A DNA stretch of 64,000 bases from Legionella sainthelensi. GTDB taxonomy: Bacteria; Pseudomonadota; Gammaproteobacteria; Legionellales; Legionellaceae. The translations under genes and the position numbers were made by a program. The notes beneath the pieces are model-generated. The model made no database searches and had not been told where the DNA came from. It saw only the letters and a program-made list of their open reading frames with translations. The DNA lies in NCBI RefSeq assembly GCF_900637685.1, contig NZ_LR134388.1, positions 4,096,934 through 4,160,933 of the forward strand. The letters are read 5' to 3'. Every line of letters begins with the position of its first letter. Position 1 is the stretch's first letter. Positions 36,731 through 45,931 of the stretch are shown here, piece after piece.

Positions 36731-37785
36731 ATGGAAGAAAAAAAAGAATTAAGTGGGATAGAGTCAGGAGAGTTATGCGATACTCTATTTTTTCAAGGTA
36801 ATGGGTCTTCTCAAACTCAAGCACTTAAGTATGTAGGTAATCAAAAATTACTGCAACAACTGGCGAGACAATGTGGTGTACGGGACGTAATAACCTTTCA
36901 CCTCTTAATGTAATTTATAAATTACATATAGGTGTGGAGATTGCCGATGTAAATTTAAAGCCTTTTGATTCTTACTTATCCTATTTTAATCCTATTAAAA
37001 TACTAGGCTCGGCTATAACCTGGGGATCAAATTGGTATTATGGATTTCACTTTACATCGAGTATACCAAAAACAGAATCAGTAGCATTTCATGCTCCGAT
37101 TCTTTCGCAGGTGAGTATTGGTCAAGAAACCGATATGCAATCCCATCGAAGAAAATATGATTCCTGGCTAGTTAGTAAAGATAAAACACAGGGACTTATT
37201 TTATGGGGTGTCTCTCGAGGTACCGCTGCCACATTTTGCGCTTTTGCAAAAGAAAAATATCCGGAAGTAAAATTAGTGGTTTTAGAGGGGGCTATTGATT
37301 CGGTACAAAATGTTATACCCGGCAGAGTAACAAATACAATCCCAGTAGATTTTGTTTCAAAAAAAATTACAAGTGCGATCACTTCGGGTTTTTCTTTTTT
37401 TAAGAAATATAACTTGATGCAGTACGATCCTCAAGGCACCTCGCCACTAACAAGTGTTGAAGAATTTCCTGAAGAAATTCCAATTGTGTTTATAACATCA
37501 AAAAAAGATACCGTGGTTACCTGCAAAAATACAAAAAATATTGCCCAAACTTTAGCAGATAAAGGTAAAAATGATGTTTATCTTTTAGAGCTAGAGCGTT
37601 CTAGTCATCCTAATTATATGTTTGATGATGTTAATGATCACGATAATTATGAAGCGTTTATTCATGCTATTTATAAAAAATATAATTTAAAGTATGACCC
37701 CGATTTGGCTGCAAAAGGAGAACGCCTTGTTCAAGAGTGTTCCTTGCATGAGCTAAAGAGCTCGAATACGATGAGCTGTAATTAG
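36731..37785 (+). pseudogene. alpha/beta hydrolase, frameshifted near residue 55
   Basis: The first frame (from ATG 36731, MEEKKELSGIES) runs to a stop at 36911-36913. The second frame, open from 36871 to 37785, carries the hydrolase body: nucleophile elbow GVSRGTA, acid in FITSKKDTVV and His in RSSHPNYMFD. Adding one C at the CC at 36894-36895 joins them as VITLSPLNVIYKLHIG, which reads naturally. One base is therefore missing. The protein lacks a signal peptide; substrate is unknown, and a lipase or esterase is likely. Confidence 0.75.
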
Positions 37786-38070
37786 CACATAATTCAAGAT
37801 AAGCAACATATTTATCCTCATAAGCGTCATATTGAGCATACCATCTTGTTGCACTACGATCACACTCTCTCGAGCATCATTTTGTGAGTCTTGTTTACTT
37901 AACAAGATGTATTCATCCGAATACAACCAATAAGACGTAGGCTCACAAGTAGTTATGAATTGAAAAGTTCCTTCAAGCTCTTCTATGGAATTTATTTTAA
38001 ACTCAAGTAGATGAGTATGAGGAATCCCTCAGGGATAAAATGCGGCATGTCGGCGTTGGGAGAGCAAATA
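37786..38070 (-). other. intergenic stretch with possible minus-strand gene relic
   Basis: On the minus strand, frames read as protein-like text: EFKINSIEELEGTFQFITTC and SYWLYSDEYILLSKQDSQND, then in another frame CDRSATRWYAQYDAYEDKYV and AYLELCANYSSS. They are joined by a GA-repeat slip near CGAGAGAGTG (about 37874-37885). No start or complete frame remains. The stretch also holds the 3' end region of the dolP-like gene. Confidence 0.35.
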
Positions 38071-38676
38071 TCAACCGACCCTAATATTGTTGGGCTTACC
38101 AAGCTGATTTTGATAAGTAAAATATTTTAGCAACTTTACGACACGAACAACATCTGCTGTTCTTCTCGAAATATTTATTACTTTTAGAGCCTGATCTTCA
38201 TGCGCATCCCCCATTAAATAAACAATTCGATCAGAGGTAATCACTTTAAATGCATTTGGATCGATAGATCCATCAGCAAAAATTTGGCTTCTAATTTTAG
38301 TAGTTATCCAACTGTCTTCCATTGAGTTAGATGGCGTAGAACTCACCCCTACTTGATTAAACATTCGTCTATAGCCTTTTACTGTTGTTAACCGTCGACG
38401 TAATTCATTATTAAGCTCCGGAGTTGGTACATGACCAACCAATAAAATATCTCCTTTGAAAACAGCTATATCAATAACGCATTGATTATTCTTAAATAAA
38501 TTATCAACCATTATTGCGTTATTCACCTTTAAAAATAAACTGTAATCATCGAGCTTTTTATAGACATCGTGTCGGTCATAAACCAATGTTGCGCCAGTCC
38601 ATAATCCGCTAATGCAGCCTGGAAGCAATAAGAAAATTCCCATGATGAATAAAATCAAACGTCCTTGTTTTAACAT
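38071..38676 (-). CDS. BON domain lipoprotein (second DolP-like paralogue)
   Basis: A 201-residue lipoprotein with lipobox LPGC (about residue 21) and two BON domains (about 45-115 and 120-190; VFKGDILLVGHVPTPELNN and SDRIVYLMGDAHEDQAL). BON domains bind phospholipid; DolP supports outer-membrane integrity in E. coli. It follows the first dolP-like gene by six bases, so this is a tandem duplication within the block. The two copies share little outside the BON motifs. Confidence 0.88.
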   Translation of the reverse strand: MLKQGRLILFIMGIFLLLPGCISGLWTGATLVYDRHDVYKKLDDYSLFLKVNNAIMVDNLFKNNQCVIDIAVFKGDILLVGHVPTPELNNELRRRLTTVKGYRRMFNQVGVSSTPSNSMEDSWITTKIRSQIFADGSIDPNAFKVITSDRIVYLMGDAHEDQALKVINISRRTADVVRVVKLLKYFTYQNQLGKPNNIRVG

Positions 38677-38682
38677 ATTTAG

Positions 38683-39249
38683 CTAGTGTATGTATTGAAA
38701 CGTTTTGACCACTTTACGTACCCCATTCACTCGACGTGCGACATCAACTGCAAGAGCTGCTTGCTCATCATGAACAATACCCATCAGGTAAACAACACCA
38801 TTTTCTGTTACAATACGTATTGATCCTGACTCTAGACCTTTTTTGGCTAGCATTCTGCTACGCACCTGACTTGTAATCAAACTGTCCTTAGAGCGTTCTG
38901 TGAGCGGAATTGGGTAACCTACAGTGATTTCGTTATAAACGCGATGAACCCCTGGGGTTCCCCGAGCAATTTTTTCCGCTAAACTACGTAGAGAAGGCGT
39001 TGGTGTTTGTCCTACCAGTAATACTACGCGATTAAAGCTTGTTACAATAACACGCGAATCACTAAACTGATGGTTTGTCACTATGGCTTTGTGGATAAGA
39101 TGAAATAAACGAGCATCGGCCTCCATTGTTACAACACCGCGCTTATCATACACCATTCCTGCAACCGCTCCTGTAACCACAGCAGCAACACATCCTGTTA
39201 ATAAAGACGCTATTAAAAGAAAAAAGACTGATTTTAATTTTAAATGCAT
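38683..39249 (-). CDS. dolP: DolP (YraP), BON domain outer-membrane lipoprotein
   Basis: A 188-residue lipoprotein with lipobox LTGC (about residue 20) and two BON domains (RVVLLVGQTPTPSLR, ENGVVYLMGIVHDEQAA). It sits three bases after diaA, in the same order as E. coli lpoA-yraN-diaA-dolP. DolP localises to division sites and the BAM machinery and helps maintain the outer membrane. Of the two BON genes here this is the better positional match to dolP. Confidence 0.92.
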   Translation of the reverse strand: MHLKLKSVFFLLIASLLTGCVAAVVTGAVAGMVYDKRGVVTMEADARLFHLIHKAIVTNHQFSDSRVIVTSFNRVVLLVGQTPTPSLRSLAEKIARGTPGVHRVYNEITVGYPIPLTERSKDSLITSQVRSRMLAKKGLESGSIRIVTENGVVYLMGIVHDEQAALAVDVARRVNGVRKVVKTFQYIH

Positions 39250-39252
39250 GTT

Positions 39253-39852
39253 TTACCCCAAAAGTTGACCAAATAACGACTGGTCAATTAAATCACAAAA
39301 GCAATGTAAGATGAACAAATGCATTTCTCTAATGCGAGCAGAATGATCAGAAATAACACGCAACTCAATATCTTCGGGTCCTAAATGATTGGCAAGAACT
39401 CCTCCATCACGTCCACTTAAAGCAATAGCATCCATGCCTCGTTCATTTGCGGCATGAAGTGCATGTAACATACTATCCGAGTTCCCTGAGGTAGTTAACA
39501 AAAGCAACACATCATTTTCTTGGCCTAAAGCCTGTATTTGTCGGGCAAAAACCTGATTGTAATGATTCTCGTTAGCTGAAGAACTTAAACTGGTTGCGTC
39601 CGTACTTAAATTAATTACAGGAAGCGATGGTCTTTCCACTTCAAATTGATTGAGCATCGCACTCGCAAAATGCATGCAATTAGCGCTCGAGCCACCATTC
39701 CCGCAAAGTAATATTTTTCCATCAGCAAGCAAACAATTTACTAAACGTTGTCCGGCTCTAGCAATTGAATCGGATAAAGCATCAGCAAGAGCAATTTTGG
39801 TTTCAATAGTTAAACCAAATAAATGTCTCACTCGTTCTTCCATTTGTACCAT
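39253..39852 (-). CDS. diaA: DiaA, DnaA initiator-associating SIS protein
   Basis: The 199-residue SIS-domain protein (LCGNGGSSANCMHFASAML, TTSGNSDSML, RDGGVLANHLG) matches DiaA throughout, including the ending SARIREMHLFILHCFCDLID. DiaA stimulates DnaA assembly at oriC in E. coli. It also resembles GmhA, phosphoheptose isomerase, and databases often name it so; position between yraN and dolP favours DiaA. The window also contains the candidate origin, but about 23 kb away. Confidence 0.9.
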   Translation of the reverse strand: MVQMEERVRHLFGLTIETKIALADALSDSIARAGQRLVNCLLADGKILLCGNGGSSANCMHFASAMLNQFEVERPSLPVINLSTDATSLSSSANENHYNQVFARQIQALGQENDVLLLLTTSGNSDSMLHALHAANERGMDAIALSGRDGGVLANHLGPEDIELRVISDHSARIREMHLFILHCFCDLIDQSLFGQLLG

Positions 39853-39980
39853 AATATTAAACCTCTACCTCAGTAAAAACGAGGGTCTGTTGCAACCAAT
39901 CCCCAACTGTCTGTACATTGCATATGCGCAGGACATCATAGGGAATAGGAATGAATTGTGCACAAACCCTAAATGTTAGA

Positions 39981-40340
39981 TCAATAATCTGCTCCAAAAG
40001 CATCTTTTATCCAGCTAATTGATGCCGCATTTCCATCAATACTTACAACATCAAAACGAAGCACAAATTGATTATACTTTTGATGTTCAAGTATAAAACA
40101 TGAGGCTGTTTTTAGTATTTTTTGCCTTTTTGTATAAGTAACACTTGAAATACCACCACCAAATTGATTAGAAACTCGTGAACGAACCTCTATAAAAACA
40201 AGGTAATTATTATCGTGCATAATTAAATCAATTTCGCCAAAACGACAACGATAATTTTTCATAACCAATTTAAGGCGTTGTTTTGTTAGGTGGACTAAAG
40301 CCTTTTCTTCAGCCACACGTCCTTTTTCTTGAGTCCTCAA
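39981..40340 (-). CDS. yraN: YraN family protein (endonuclease-fold)
   Basis: This 119-residue protein has the UPF0102/YraN motif RFGEIDLIMHDNNYLVFIEV followed by RSR and LRFDVVSID near the end. The D-ExK-like residues suggest a nuclease fold, but activity is not established. It starts directly after the lpoA stop (40341), and diaA follows after 128 bases. Confidence 0.93.
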   Translation of the reverse strand: MRTQEKGRVAEEKALVHLTKQRLKLVMKNYRCRFGEIDLIMHDNNYLVFIEVRSRVSNQFGGGISSVTYTKRQKILKTASCFILEHQKYNQFVLRFDVVSIDGNAASISWIKDAFGADY

Positions 40341-42176
40341 TTAAACTGTCTCACCCAAAGAATGCACCAGACCATTTCTAAACTGTCCCCATTCTAATAC
40401 ATGTGCTACTTGTTGTGATGGTTTAAGGTATAAAATACCGTCTCCCCTGCGTGCCTCATCTGCGGGGAATAACATCAACTGATTCAATTGAGTCGCCAAA
40501 GTATAGCTGTCTGTTCCTAAAGCATACAGTCTATTATAACTATTAAATTGTTCTGGCCAATTTCGTGAACCTGCTTGATGTGCAAAAACCCAAGGGATAT
40601 CACAAAAAATAACCCCATCAAGATCCTTATCTTTCAATGGATTTGCGCTACCTCCATAAACACTTGCAGTAGCATAAACAGGGACATCTCCAGCATAATA
40701 ATAATTTAACAAAGGCATAATCTGTCGTGCCTTAGAGGGATATGCCAATAAAAAGATCATATCAAAGTCTTGTCTACGACTGGTTACAGCTTGAATTTTT
40801 TGGCCTAGCAACTCTTTTATTTTTCTTTCACGCATTTGACTGTTGCTAATTTGTAAAAAATCTTTCATTTTTTTATTTAAATCATCATTAGAACCATATA
40901 AAAACGTATCAACAATATGCCCCCCACTTTTTTGCCATTGTTGACTAAATGATTTCCTGATCTCATTACCCCAAGCATTTCCCGGTGCAATAATGAGGGC
41001 GCGACTATATCCTTTATTCTTTGCTCTTATTGCTACTTGAGTTGCCTCATTGAGTGGTGAAAGGCCAAATGAATAAGAATTTTCTTGGATAGGGGTATCG
41101 GAGTCATTTAATAGCAAGGTAGGAACAGGATGCGGTAATGCTGCCACTGCAGCTGCTTGTGATTTTGTTAAAGGACCTACAATATAATCTGCACCTTCAT
41201 TTATTGCTTTTTGATACAATGCGGTCACATCACTGCTGTTAGTATCGTAAGTTTTCACACTTATTAGCGCATCACCCGGATTACTTTGAGACGCTGCCAT
41301 AAACCCATCACGAACCGCGGTTCCTGGTCCTTGTAATGCACCAGTTAGAGGCAATAAAAGAGCGACTTGTTTTGGTCGGTCATGAATTTTGTCTGCAATC
41401 GAATCCAATGGGTCAGGCAGAATCTGGTTTGCGGGATGATCGCTAAAATGAGATTGCCATTGATCTAAAGCGGCAAGCAAGGATTTTGAATGATCCCTAT
41501 ATTTATGTGAAATCAACGCTAATTGAATCCATCCTTGTAAAACCGATTGTTCGGGCTGCTTAGCAGCTAAAGCAGTTAATTCAGACTGAGGAATACGCAT
41601 GAGTGTCAACCAAAGCGCACGGCGGTTATTTGTTTGATTTTCATTATCGGGGATTAACGATTCGAGTTTTATACGTTCCTTTACTGAATCTAAAGGCATG
41701 CCTGCCGTGCCGTAAGCTTTTGCTAGAAGCTCGTGATATTGAGTCTGTTGATAAAGAGATAACTCATCTTGTCCTGTAATCTTGGCTAATTGACCTAACG
41801 CCTTTTGAGGACGATCTCGAATCAGATCAATTTGTGCCAATAAAAGATTTTTTTCATCTGCAAGTATCGGCGTTAAACCCGAAGTCTGTGTTAAAATAGC
41901 ATAACCTTGTCGCCACTTGCCTTCTGAAATCAAATGGCCTGCAACGTTCAGTAAAGAGCGTTGCTTTTCTATTCCCTCTTGGGTTTTAGCCTGAGCAAGG
42001 TAACTTGAAGTAGGTTTAGAATATGGACTTACTAATTTTTTCTTTTCTGCTTTGGGTTCTGACACCGATACAGGTGTTACCATTTCAGGAGAGGTAACTG
42101 CTGTAGTACATTGGCAAAGAAAGGAAGTAGAGATCAGTAAAAAAAACACCCTAATTTTTATTGAATTTATTAACAT
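40341..42176 (-). CDS. lpoA: LpoA, penicillin-binding protein activator lipoprotein
   Basis: A 611-residue outer-membrane lipoprotein. The N-terminal helical TPR-like half (about 60-255) precedes a periplasmic-binding-protein-like half (about 268-600; VALLLPLTGALQGPGTAVRDG, DYIVGPLTKSQAAAVA). In E. coli LpoA activates PBP1A to make peptidoglycan. The signal sequence ends FLCQC, with Cys22 or Cys24 as the acylation site, an unusual lipobox. It is divergent from rsmI as in E. coli. Confidence 0.92.
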   Translation of the reverse strand: MLINSIKIRVFFLLISTSFLCQCTTAVTSPEMVTPVSVSEPKAEKKKLVSPYSKPTSSYLAQAKTQEGIEKQRSLLNVAGHLISEGKWRQGYAILTQTSGLTPILADEKNLLLAQIDLIRDRPQKALGQLAKITGQDELSLYQQTQYHELLAKAYGTAGMPLDSVKERIKLESLIPDNENQTNNRRALWLTLMRIPQSELTALAAKQPEQSVLQGWIQLALISHKYRDHSKSLLAALDQWQSHFSDHPANQILPDPLDSIADKIHDRPKQVALLLPLTGALQGPGTAVRDGFMAASQSNPGDALISVKTYDTNSSDVTALYQKAINEGADYIVGPLTKSQAAAVAALPHPVPTLLLNDSDTPIQENSYSFGLSPLNEATQVAIRAKNKGYSRALIIAPGNAWGNEIRKSFSQQWQKSGGHIVDTFLYGSNDDLNKKMKDFLQISNSQMRERKIKELLGQKIQAVTSRRQDFDMIFLLAYPSKARQIMPLLNYYYAGDVPVYATASVYGGSANPLKDKDLDGVIFCDIPWVFAHQAGSRNWPEQFNSYNRLYALGTDSYTLATQLNQLMLFPADEARRGDGILYLKPSQQVAHVLEWGQFRNGLVHSLGETV

Positions 42177-42218
42177 GTTTCATGACATTAAGTAAGCAAT
42201 AACTCAAGAGGATAAACT

Positions 42219-43070
42219 ATGAATAACTCACTAGCAACAGGCATAGGCACTCTCTATATTGTTGCGACTCCTATAGGAAACCGTGAGGATATTACGCTTA
42301 GAGCATTAGAAATACTTAAGTCCGTTGATTTTATTTTAGCGGAAGACACACGTCATTCAGCACAATTATTAAACGCTTTAGGAATAAAAAACCATCTCGA
42401 GTCGTTACATGCACACAACGAAAATAATAAAAGCAACGATTTGATAGAGCAAATATTAGGAGGGAAATCTGCCGCATTAATCAGTGATGCTGGAACTCCT
42501 TTAATTAGTGATCCTGGTTTCTTATTGGTGAAACTGGCACACCAAAATGCTATCCCTGTTATCCCTATTCCTGGTCCTTGTGCTCTCATTACAGCACTTT
42601 GCGCCGCTGGAGTTCCTTGCGATTCATTTCTCTTTCTAGGCTTCCTACCGGCAAAACAACAGGCGAGAAAAGTAAAGCTTGAATCTTTGCGCGCAGAGCC
42701 TCATACGTTAATTTTTTACGAATCAACTCATCGCATTGTTGATTGTCTCAATGACGTTGGCGATATCTATGGTGAAGAATGTGATATTGTTTTAGCTAAG
42801 GAGCTAACCAAAACGTTTGAACGCTTTCTTATTGGCACTATTTGTGAAATCAGAAAGTGGTTATTAGCAGAGCCTGCTCATATAAAAGGGGAATTTGTTT
42901 TAATTATTCCTCCACGCCCCACCCCTATCGAACGTGATGCACATGAAAAATTACTCCAAGTCTTACTGGAAGAACTTCCCTTAAAACAAGCCGTAGCTAT
43001 TGCCTGTAAGCTGAGTAATGCCAGTAAAAATGAATTATATGACAAGGCGTTACGTTTAAAAAATAAATAA
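42219..43070 (+). CDS. rsmI: RsmI, 16S rRNA 2'-O-methyltransferase (C1402)
   Basis: RsmI methylates the 2'-hydroxyl of C1402 in the 16S rRNA P-site. The 283-residue tetrapyrrole-methylase-fold protein has the diagnostic GTLYIVATPIGNREDITLRA, AEDTRHS and DAGTPLISDPG motifs. It is divergent from lpoA, with 42 bases between the two starts. Nothing unusual is seen. Confidence 0.97.
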   Translation: MNNSLATGIGTLYIVATPIGNREDITLRALEILKSVDFILAEDTRHSAQLLNALGIKNHLESLHAHNENNKSNDLIEQILGGKSAALISDAGTPLISDPGFLLVKLAHQNAIPVIPIPGPCALITALCAAGVPCDSFLFLGFLPAKQQARKVKLESLRAEPHTLIFYESTHRIVDCLNDVGDIYGEECDIVLAKELTKTFERFLIGTICEIRKWLLAEPAHIKGEFVLIIPPRPTPIERDAHEKLLQVLLEELPLKQAVAIACKLSNASKNELYDKALRLKNK

Positions 43071-43143
43071 TAGAGAGGCATAAAGCATATCTGATTGAGA
43101 TAAATCGCGTATCAAGAGTACACAGACATGTAATCTTCATACT

Positions 43144-43584
43144 TTAACTCACACTAAAATCCTCTCCAACGCCAGGTATAATTTTCCATTGACAGGTTGC
43201 GCCGTGATAACTTAGGGCCTGGATATCTGGTTGTGCCGGGCCATTGGCTGTGACTACAAAGACACAAACTTTGGATTCAAAGCCTGAACCTTTTGTCAAT
43301 TGAACAGCAGTTACCGTATAGGCAATATCAAAAGTAGCATCATCCTTAAAACCAAATCCATAAATGAGGGGGTTAGCGGTTGAAAGTTGTACTCGATTGA
43401 TCGGCTGACAACCCTTATCCACAAAGAGCCCCTCTTCGTTAATCATCCGCAAATTGACCTCCCACTCCCCATGCAAACTATTCACTTTATGCCAAGTATG
43501 AACAGGGCAATAGGAAAAAAAATGATTAGCAAATGCGCATGGGGTCAAACTGATAAAAATCGCTATTTTGCAAATAAATTTCAT
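43144..43584 (-). CDS. small secreted hypothetical protein
   Basis: A 146-residue protein with signal peptide (about 1-19, ending AFA/NHF). The mature part has four Cys (near residues 26, 59, 107 and 131), suggesting two disulfides, and beta-type segments. I cannot assign it to a family. It begins the accessory stretch after rsmI. Confidence 0.6.
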   Translation of the reverse strand: MKFICKIAIFISLTPCAFANHFFSYCPVHTWHKVNSLHGEWEVNLRMINEEGLFVDKGCQPINRVQLSTANPLIYGFGFKDDATFDIAYTVTAVQLTKGSGFESKVCVFVVTANGPAQPDIQALSYHGATCQWKIIPGVGEDFSVS

Positions 43585-43764
43585 TTTTTAATAATCCCTT
43601 CTGTAATCAAATCCTAATCCTACCTTATTACACAAATGAGAATCATTTGCAAATATGCTGCCTATTTTTTCTGATTCACGCTAGCAATCGCAGGTTACAC
43701 TGCAAAATGCAGGATTTTTGGTTACAATACCCGGTTTCACATCGTTATAATTATGAGGAGTTTT

Positions 43765-45756
43765 ATGGAAGAGCAAGATGATCAATTAGACTATATTATA
43801 ATGAGTGAAGAGCCTTTACCCCTTTTTATTTGGGATTCCATGATGGATACTCTTATTGAAAAGGTTAAAAATATTTCTTCGTATATTTCTAATATATGGA
43901 ATGGTAGCTCGCCAGGTATAGAAGCAAAAAAAGAAAAAGATATCGTTGGAAAATTAACCTATCCTTCTCTAAGCCATTATTTAACATTTTTAAAAGATAT
44001 TACTTTATTAAAAGCTAATCCTGCTAAAAAAGCACAACTGCAATCTTATTTTATGACTTTTATTACGGAACTTGGCGCTCATTCTCTTGACGAGGGTTCC
44101 GGGATAGCGTGTTTCAGTTTACCTGATTTAACAAAGGTATTTGTTCTTTCTAATCAGCAGGCAATTAAACAACTCTATGAAAAAGCTAATGAGAAAAAAT
44201 TTGGTCAAAAACCCCTTTTCCAACGTTTAGCGTTTATATTAGGCTCTGACAATTTAATGTCCTCTGTTTTAGGATCAGAAGCTCACTCAAAAATTCGCGC
44301 ATCCATTCTTTCTCGTAATGAAGCAAATCGACGAAATGTTGCTGAAATTGTTGCTGATTTTTTTAAAGAATATGAATTGGAGCAAATAGTTCGGAGACAA
44401 TCATTAAGTGAAATAATGGATAGACTCTCACGCAGGGTATTGATTGCAACTTACTTTGGAAAAGAAGTTGTTGAACCTTTTGAGCAACTTTATAGTTCAA
44501 CCATAACAAAAGAGTTAATAGATTGCTTATTTAGCTTAGATCCCATTAAAAATTCAGAGAAAAAAGAGCTACTCGCTCTAAGAGGTAAAGTATTGAACCT
44601 GGGCTACAATCTCATTTTTTCGTTAGATGCAATTTCAACGCAATTAATGGCAGAACAAAGTTGGCTTAATTACTTGTTAAAAGTGCGCGTTTTAAGCAAT
44701 CCAGATGCAGCGAGTGAATTGCAAAAAATGGGGATCAACTCCACTACAAAACTCACTGCAGAACAATGCGAGTCATTGATCAAATATTCACAACTGCACC
44801 TAGATAATACACTGCTATCTACCTTGATAAGAGATGTCATCAATGAAAGTTTGTTTATTCCCTTATTAGGCTTTGATGCGACCGCTACAGCATTGATTGC
44901 ATCTCTAAAAATCGCGCTCCAAGATAAAAGAATCTATACCCTAATCAAACAAGAAGTAAAGCAAAAAATTTTAGCAGGCGAAGCCTTTGAATTGCACTCT
45001 CCTTGGGATGTGGTTAAAAAGGAAGATGCTTTATCTTATGCTGAAGCTGTTTTACTTGAGGCGTTACGATTATCCCCTCCAGCCCCTATTGTGCCGGAGA
45101 TAATTAACGAGGCCATCACTCTTAATATTGATGATTTTTCTTTTACTTTACCTGCGGGTGCCTTAGTGTTTATACCTATGCAAAATTTGCACACCCATGA
45201 GAAACATTTCCCAGACATCGTTCTTTCTGAAGAGGGACAAAAAATTATTGGTAAAAAATTAATCACTTCAAATGACATCTTTCCAGAACGATGGGGACCG
45301 AAACAAAAAAATAAAGAACTTTATAACGCCAACTTCTTTTCGGAAGACCCAGATTCTTATAAACCTGGAGTATTGCAAAAAGAAGGCAGGTTTCTTACAT
45401 TCAAAACAGGAGCACGACGCTGTCCAGGTCTGCGAATTGCGATGACGGAATTACTTTCTTTATTTCGTATCTTGGCGACCTATAAAATTGAACTCACTGG
45501 AGAAGAGGATTTGCAGTTATCATTCCATTATGAAACGCCTCTACAGAGAAATGGTGGAATGGGGTTAGTGAAAATTACCCCTAAAAAAACATTAGCTCCC
45601 ACATCAACCATTTCCTCTAAAGAGGAACAAGGTGCCCTTTTACGAAGTGGTTTTCAATTCTTTTCTCAGGAAAAAATCCCTGAAACACAAGACCTTAATA
45701 AGAGAGAGCCCCTATCAGAGAGCTCAAATTTTTTGAAAATAGCTTTAAATTTATAA
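43765..45756 (+). CDS. cytochrome P450-like protein with long N-terminus
   Basis: From the ATG at 43765 (GAGGAG just upstream) this encodes 663 residues, longer than the usual 400-500 of bacterial P450s. The haem-binding motif is FKTGARRCPG with Cys553 as the axial ligand, the ExxR motif is EALR (Glu432, Arg435), and the I-helix region reads LLGFDATATA. The first 130 residues or so and the last 70 are extra and not recognised. P450s use haem and electron partners to oxidise small molecules; no ferredoxin or reductase gene is in the window. It might tailor the product of the nearby NRPS-PKS, but it is on the opposite strand and 4.5 kb away from it. Confidence 0.8.
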   Translation: MEEQDDQLDYIIMSEEPLPLFIWDSMMDTLIEKVKNISSYISNIWNGSSPGIEAKKEKDIVGKLTYPSLSHYLTFLKDITLLKANPAKKAQLQSYFMTFITELGAHSLDEGSGIACFSLPDLTKVFVLSNQQAIKQLYEKANEKKFGQKPLFQRLAFILGSDNLMSSVLGSEAHSKIRASILSRNEANRRNVAEIVADFFKEYELEQIVRRQSLSEIMDRLSRRVLIATYFGKEVVEPFEQLYSSTITKELIDCLFSLDPIKNSEKKELLALRGKVLNLGYNLIFSLDAISTQLMAEQSWLNYLLKVRVLSNPDAASELQKMGINSTTKLTAEQCESLIKYSQLHLDNTLLSTLIRDVINESLFIPLLGFDATATALIASLKIALQDKRIYTLIKQEVKQKILAGEAFELHSPWDVVKKEDALSYAEAVLLEALRLSPPAPIVPEIINEAITLNIDDFSFTLPAGALVFIPMQNLHTHEKHFPDIVLSEEGQKIIGKKLITSNDIFPERWGPKQKNKELYNANFFSEDPDSYKPGVLQKEGRFLTFKTGARRCPGLRIAMTELLSLFRILATYKIELTGEEDLQLSFHYETPLQRNGGMGLVKITPKKTLAPTSTISSKEEQGALLRSGFQFFSQEKIPETQDLNKREPLSESSNFLKIALNL

Positions 45757-45931
45757 GCTAAACTGGGTGTTAATGAAATATTTAAGCGATTAATCCTCGT
45801 TAAAACTCTTTATTAGCACCCCTTGCCAAAAACAAAGTATTCAACCTAATGTAATGCACTCTTTAATACGGATCGTTAAATCAATAAATCAATTTGTTCC
45901 TACCTTAGACACAATAAATATTCTCATGGAA

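Noticed and set aside
39253..39852. Naming the SIS gene gmhA
   Set aside because: Sequence and the lpoA-yraN-SIS-dolP order match DiaA better; LPS heptose genes are absent nearby.
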